Assembly: GCF_041146395.1 (NCBI RefSeq)
Contig: NC_091002.1
Span: forward strand, 9,790,501-9,854,500
Direction: 5' to 3'
Origin: Eulemur rufifrons
Taxonomy: Eukaryota; Chordata; Mammalia; Primates; Lemuridae
Length of the DNA: 64,000 bases
Positions 59,520 to 64,000 of this stretch are shown one piece after another. The first letter of the stretch is position 1. Every line of letters starts with the position of its first letter. Below the pieces are notes generated by a model. The model searched no databases, was not told the DNA's origin, and saw only the letters and a list, made by a program, of their open reading frames with translations. The position numbers were made by a program, and so were the translations under genes.

Positions 59520-61395
59520 AAATATTTTATTTTATTTTATTTTATATTATTTATTTCAGTTTATTGTGGGGTACAAAAGTTCAGGTTATATATATTGCCC
59601 ATGTCCCGCCCATCCCCCCAAGTCTGAGCTTTAAGCATGTCCATTCCCCAGACAGTGCACATCACACTCATCATGTAGGTGTACACCCATCCCCTCCCCA
59701 CACCCCACACCTCAGTCCGATACCCAATTGGTGTTATTCCCAAATGTGCACTTAGGTGATGATCAGGGAAACCAATTGGCTGGTGAGTACATGTGGTGCT
59801 TATTTTTCCATTCTTGGGACACTTCACTTAATAGAATGGGTTCCAACTCTACCCAGGAGAACAAAAGGGATTCTATATCACCGTTATTTCTTATAGATGA
59901 GTAATCCTCCATGGTATACATATACCACGTTTTACTAATCCACTCATGAATTTATGGGCATTTGGGTTGTTTCCACATCTTTGCAATTTTGAATTGTGCT
60001 GCTATAAACATTCGGGTACAGGTGTCTTTTTTATAGAATGACTTTTGTTCTTTTGGGTAGATGCCCAATAATGGGATTGCTGGATTGAATGGTAGGTCTA
60101 CTTGAATCTGTTTAAGGTATCTCCACATTGCTTTCCACAGGGTTTGCACTAGTTTGCAGTCCCACCAGCAGTGTATGAGTGTTTCTGTCTCTCCGCATCC
60201 ACGCCAACGTGTATTGTTTTGGGACTTTTTGATAAAGACCATTCTCACTGGAGTTAAGTGATATCTCATCGTGGTTTTGATTTGCATTTCCCTGATGATT
60301 AGAGATGTTGAACATTTTTTCATATGTTTGTTAGCCATTCTTATATCTTCTTTTGAAAAATTTCTATTCATGTCCTTTGCCCACTTTTTGACAGAGTTGT
60401 TCAATTTTTCTTACTGATTTTCCTGAGTTCTAAATAGATTCTTGTTATCAGTCCTTTATCTGATGTGTAGTATGTGAAAATTTTTTCCCATTCTGTAGGT
60501 TGTCTGTTTATTCTCGTTGACTGTTTCTTTGACTGTACAGAAGCTTTTTAATTTAATCAAGTCCCATTTATTTATTTTTGTTGTTGCTGTGATTGCCTTA
60601 GGGGTCTTCATAAATTCCTTGCCTAGGCCAATGTCTGTAAGAGTCTTTCCTACATTTTCTTCTAGAATTCTAATAGTTTTGCACGTAAGGTTTAAGTCTG
60701 TTATCCACCGTGATTTGATTTTTGTGAGAGGTGAAAGCTGTTTCAGTCTTCTACATGTGGCAATCCAATTTTCCCAGCACCATTTATTGAATAAGGATTC
60801 TTTTCCCCAGAGTATGTTTTTGTCTGCTTTGTCAAAGATTAGATGGCTATATAAGGATGGTTTTATATTTGGAATTTCTGTTCTGTTCCACTGGTCTGTG
60901 TCTCTGCACTTGTACCAATATCAAGCAGTTTTAATAACCACAGCCTTGTAGTATAGTTTGAAGTCTGGCAAATTAATACCTCCCATTTTGTTTTTATTGC
61001 TTAAAATTGCTTTTGCTACACGGGGTCTTCTCTGGTTCCATACAAAGCGTGAAATTATTTTTTCTATATCGTTGAAAAATGATGTTGGTAATTTATTAGG
61101 GATTGCATTGAATCTGTAGATCACTTTGGGTAGTATAGACATTTTAACAGTGTTGATTCTTTCGATCCACGAGCGTGGTACGGTTTTCCACCTATTTACA
61201 TGCTCTGCAATTTCCTTCCTCAGTGTTTCATAGTTCTCCCTATAGAGGTCCTTTACCTCCTTAGTTAAATATATTCCTAGGTATTTTATTTTCTTTGTTG
61301 CTATCTTGAAGGGTACTGAATCCTTAATTTGGTTCTCCGTTTGACTGTTATTGGCATACATGAATGCCTCTGATTTGTGTGTATTGATTTTGAAA
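59520..61395 (-). mobile_element. L1 LINE, younger, 5'-truncated, antisense
   Basis: Starts with a (TTTTA)n tail region and a 3' UTR, then runs through ORF2 on the minus strand. Two long ORF2 pieces stay open: 60404-59952 and the L1 part of 61559-60921. They show typical L1 C-terminal and post-RT phrases such as [20 protein letters not shown]. Truncated at about 61395 next to an A-run. Less decayed than the other L1s here. Confidence 0.88.
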
Positions 61396-61399
61396 TTAA

Positions 61400-61620
61400 A
61401 AAAAAAAAGAATTTCTATGAGGCTTTGGGCCAAGCAGTTGCCATTGTCCTGAGTGGCGTGAAGACCACAAGGAAGTCTGGTTGGGAAAAGATAATTAAAA
61501 TGGCAAGTGGTGAAGTCACTGTTTTCCTTTTGTACAAGGTTGAAAACCAGCAGAAACAAAATGAATTCCTTTTGAAAGTTTATTTCAACCTAAATATTAT
61601 GCAACATTTTGCTTATATTT
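61400..61620 (+). other. Open frame of unknown origin beside the L1 truncation point
   Basis: An uninterrupted + strand frame reads with protein-like composition ([20 protein letters not shown], then [20 protein letters not shown]). I do not recognise the family. There is no convincing start codon or splice site and the frame ends at 61620. It may be a retrocopy fragment or chance. Confidence 0.25.
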
Positions 61621-61799
61621 AAACATTTGTATTATATGAGTTTGCTTAATTTACCTTATATAGGGCTAACCATCTTTCTGGTGCCTATTTAAATAAGTCA
61701 CTATTTAGGAAAAAGATATATTAGTGGGTAAATAAAGTTATAAAGTATTCTCATAAATTGGTTTCCAAATAGTAAATACTTAAACAAGGTTCATTGTTC

Positions 61800-61935
61800 A
61801 TTTGTTGAATAAATATTTATTAACCACTCACTATGTGTGATCCTGTTCTGCCACCAGGGCTATCGTAACAAAAGTGACAGACAAGGTTCCTACCCTCATG
61901 GAACTTACAGTAGGAGAGCCAGGCAATAAATCATC
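61800..61935 (-). repeat. L2 LINE 3'-end remnant
   Basis: Antisense L2 tail: AATAAATATTTATTAACCAC, AAAAGTGACAGACAAGGTTC and CTACCCTCATGGAACTTACA. Confidence 0.7.
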
Positions 61936-61946
61936 AACAAATATAT

Positions 61947-62288
61947 TGGCCGGGCGCGGTGGCTCACGCCTGTAATCCTAGCTCTCTGGGAGGCCGAGGT
62001 GGGCGGATCGTTTGAGCTCAGGAGTTCGAGACCAGCCTGAGCAAGAGCGAGACCCCACCTCTAAAAATAGAAAGAAATTATATGGACAGCTAAAAATATA
62101 TATAGAAAAAATTAGCTGGGCATGGTGGTGCATGCCTGTAGTCCCAGCTACTCGGGAGGCTGAGACAGGAGGATTGCTTGAGCCCAGGAGTTTGAGGTTG
62201 CTGTGAGCTAGGCTAACGCCACGGCACTCACTCTAGCCTGGGCAACAGAGTGAGACTCTGTCTCAAAAAAAAAAAAAAAAAAAACAAA
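61947..62288 (+). mobile_element. Alu SINE (lemur-type), sense, inserted next to L2
   Basis: Full-length. Perfect duplication AACAAATATAT (61936-61946, 62289-62299). Confidence 0.95.
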
Positions 62289-62749
62289 AACAAATATATA
62301 ATAATACTTTTCTATAGCAATCAAAGATCATGAAGACAGAACAGAGTATAAAGGTGGAGTGCAATCTTTCAAGGAGGACCTACAGAAAGAATAAGCCCTG
62401 AGGGAAGATTCCTTGAAATCTATTATGTGTTGGAGAAGTAGGTATCCTATTGGTATATTTTTATTTTTGTTAAGGTAGTATAAGCACATCTCATATTTGA
62501 AGAAATAGTTGGTGTTTATCTCTTTAGCATCCCAGAGAATCCTTTGCCTCAAAGATTGCACTTACGTTTTTGTACTTTACTTTTGAATGAAATTTTGTAA
62601 TGGAGTGGATGTGCTCACATTTATTAATTTTACAGAGACGCAGCATAGACAATGATAGCTGCTGCCTTTTATTTAATGCTGCCTGTCTCAGGTACTTTTT
62701 ATAAGTATTGGACATATATTGTCTCTTATCCTTTTTTGGTGAAGTTACA

Positions 62750-62875
62750 ATCATAAATTCTCATTTAATAAATTTCTCATTATGAGTAAACTGAGGCACA
62801 GGCCATCTTGCTGAAAAGTAGGAGAGCTGGATTCGAACCCAGGCAATCTGTCAGAGCCTGTGCTCTTAAATCCAT
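62750..62875 (-). repeat. MIR SINE remnant
   Basis: GAGTAAACTGAGGCACAGGC and GATTCGAACCCAGGCAATCT followed by GAGCCTGTGCTCTTAA, in antisense MIR order. Confidence 0.75.
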
Positions 62876-64000
62876 ATAAATAATCACGGAGATATTCAGT
62901 AGTTATCTATTCTCTAATTTTGTTGAAAACACATATTTTAAATATACGTGTGACGGTTCATTTATTGCTTCCACGTGTAGTGTGTACAAAGGGACAGAGC
63001 GGACATGGACGACCTGAAAACTGGACAGGGAAGCCCTCTGACTGCAAGGTTATGCAGACAACCTTTACAATACACGACAAAGTGCCAGAAGACTGAACAC
63101 AGTGAGTCCTCAGCGTTTTTCTTTCTTTCATAAGTCATTAAAATAATTTGCCCTCTGAGATTTTATGGGCTTATCACTGAATAATTAGTTGGTAATAGAT
63201 GAAATTCGGCTGAGGTGAATGTTCATTAATGTGAAGGTTGTGTCCTCAATTTTACGAACGATTGACTTGTGTTTGCTATATATTCTGTGGAAAAATTGCT
63301 TTGAATCTTCAGGAGCTTATAAAAATTGAGTTTACACTGTACAAAATGTTACTTGGCTGCTGTTCACGTTAGTGAGCTTATTTGGCATTGCTCCCTCCCC
63401 CAGATACAGCCTGGTTATTTTTTTGAAAATGATAAACTACCACCAAGGAAGTTCTGGCTAAAGAAAAAGGCAGAAATAAAGTGGTTGGTTGGTTGTTTTT
63501 GAAAAGTGAAACAAAACTCCAGGTTCTCAACGTGAAATTGTGTCTTTTGCAAAATCAGTTAGGTCAGTGAATATTGTTTAGATTGTTTCTGGTAGAAATA
63601 GAGAATTATAACATTTTTATATAACATCCTGGGTTAGGGGGGCCAAGCTGCTTGAAGTTTTAGTTCTCTGGCCACCCCGATATCTCCGGATGATTAATAC
63701 CTTAGACCTGTAATAGATTGATGGGACATTGTTGTGGTGGCTCACAAGTTGGGAAAACTCTGGTTTAGGGCACCTAAATAATAGCAAAGAAATGTGGATT
63801 TAAATATTTATGTTAATATCATCCTTGATTAGAAATTGAATACATATTTTATCAGGGTCAGAATCATCCAAGGTCAATTATGTTCTGAACCGACAGTAAT
63901 GGGTAACCAATTTCTGCACTAGGTGAACTGATTTTCTATGGTTGTTCCAAGTTGCAAATTTGTGATAGTTCTTTGACTAAAACCATGTGCATAGTATTTT
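62876..64000. other. Unassigned non-coding end of window
   Basis: No gene or confident repeat recognised. A donor-like ACAGTGAGTC sits near 63099-63108 but has no supported exon. Confidence 0.4.

Noticed and set aside
60921..61559. 212-codon frame
   Set aside because: L1 ORF2 remnant fused to unrelated flanking sequence beyond the truncation at about 61395.

Overview
This is a mammalian nuclear window with vertebrate-style sparse coding. It has two CpG islands, one recognisable two-exon gene, and a large load of SINEs, LINEs, LTRs and DNA transposons. The organism is most likely a strepsirrhine primate, probably a lemur. Many of the 20 or so Alu copies share a diagnostic middle region (AAAATAGAAAGAAATTATAT, then GGACAACTAAAATATATA) and a right arm with CTAGGCTGACGCCACGGCAC. 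I associate both with lemur-lineage Alus, not human AluY/S/J.

Layout. 1-5035: an old L1 in + orientation, split by an 868 bp solo LTR (740-1607, antisense) with a perfect 6 bp target duplication. 5036-13980: mostly non-coding sequence with SINE, L1M and MIR remnants. About 13980-15450: CpG island 1, with a strong minus-strand splice donor at 14903/14902. By synteny with human chr20p11 (NINL next to NANP, both on the same strand) it is probably the NINL promoter and non-coding first exon; no NINL coding exon is visible. 15500-28150: Tigger-like, L2, MIR, MLT1 and Alu remnants, plus a truncated 5S rRNA retrocopy sitting inside a MIR. 28150-38550: NANP (N-acylneuraminate-9-phosphatase) on the minus strand, with exon 1 at 38452-38363, exon 2 coding at 30857-30201, an intact 248-codon frame, a CpG-island promoter and a putative 2 kb 3' UTR. 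38600-43200: non-coding sequence with hAT, L2/CR1, L1M and MIR remnants. 43215-46925: two head-to-tail 5'-truncated L1s in antisense. 46930-50170: a roughly 3 kb minisatellite of 18 bp units, itself split by a MER1-type hAT element with a perfect 8 bp target duplication. 50190-51300: degenerate L1. 52330-53230: a vomeronasal type-1 receptor (V1R) pseudogene, minus strand. 53800-64000: young Alus, L1 3' ends and a MaLR LTR.

The only gene supported as functional is NANP. It dephosphorylates N-acetylneuraminate 9-phosphate in sialic acid synthesis. Everything else is regulatory, pseudogenic or transposon-derived. I saw no operon-like or defence-like system. The most unusual items are the 18 bp minisatellite dated by its MER1 insertion, the solo LTR, the 5S retrocopy nested in a MIR, the isolated V1R pseudogene, and a minus-strand acceptor-plus-ORF-plus-poly(A) arrangement at 28490-28150.
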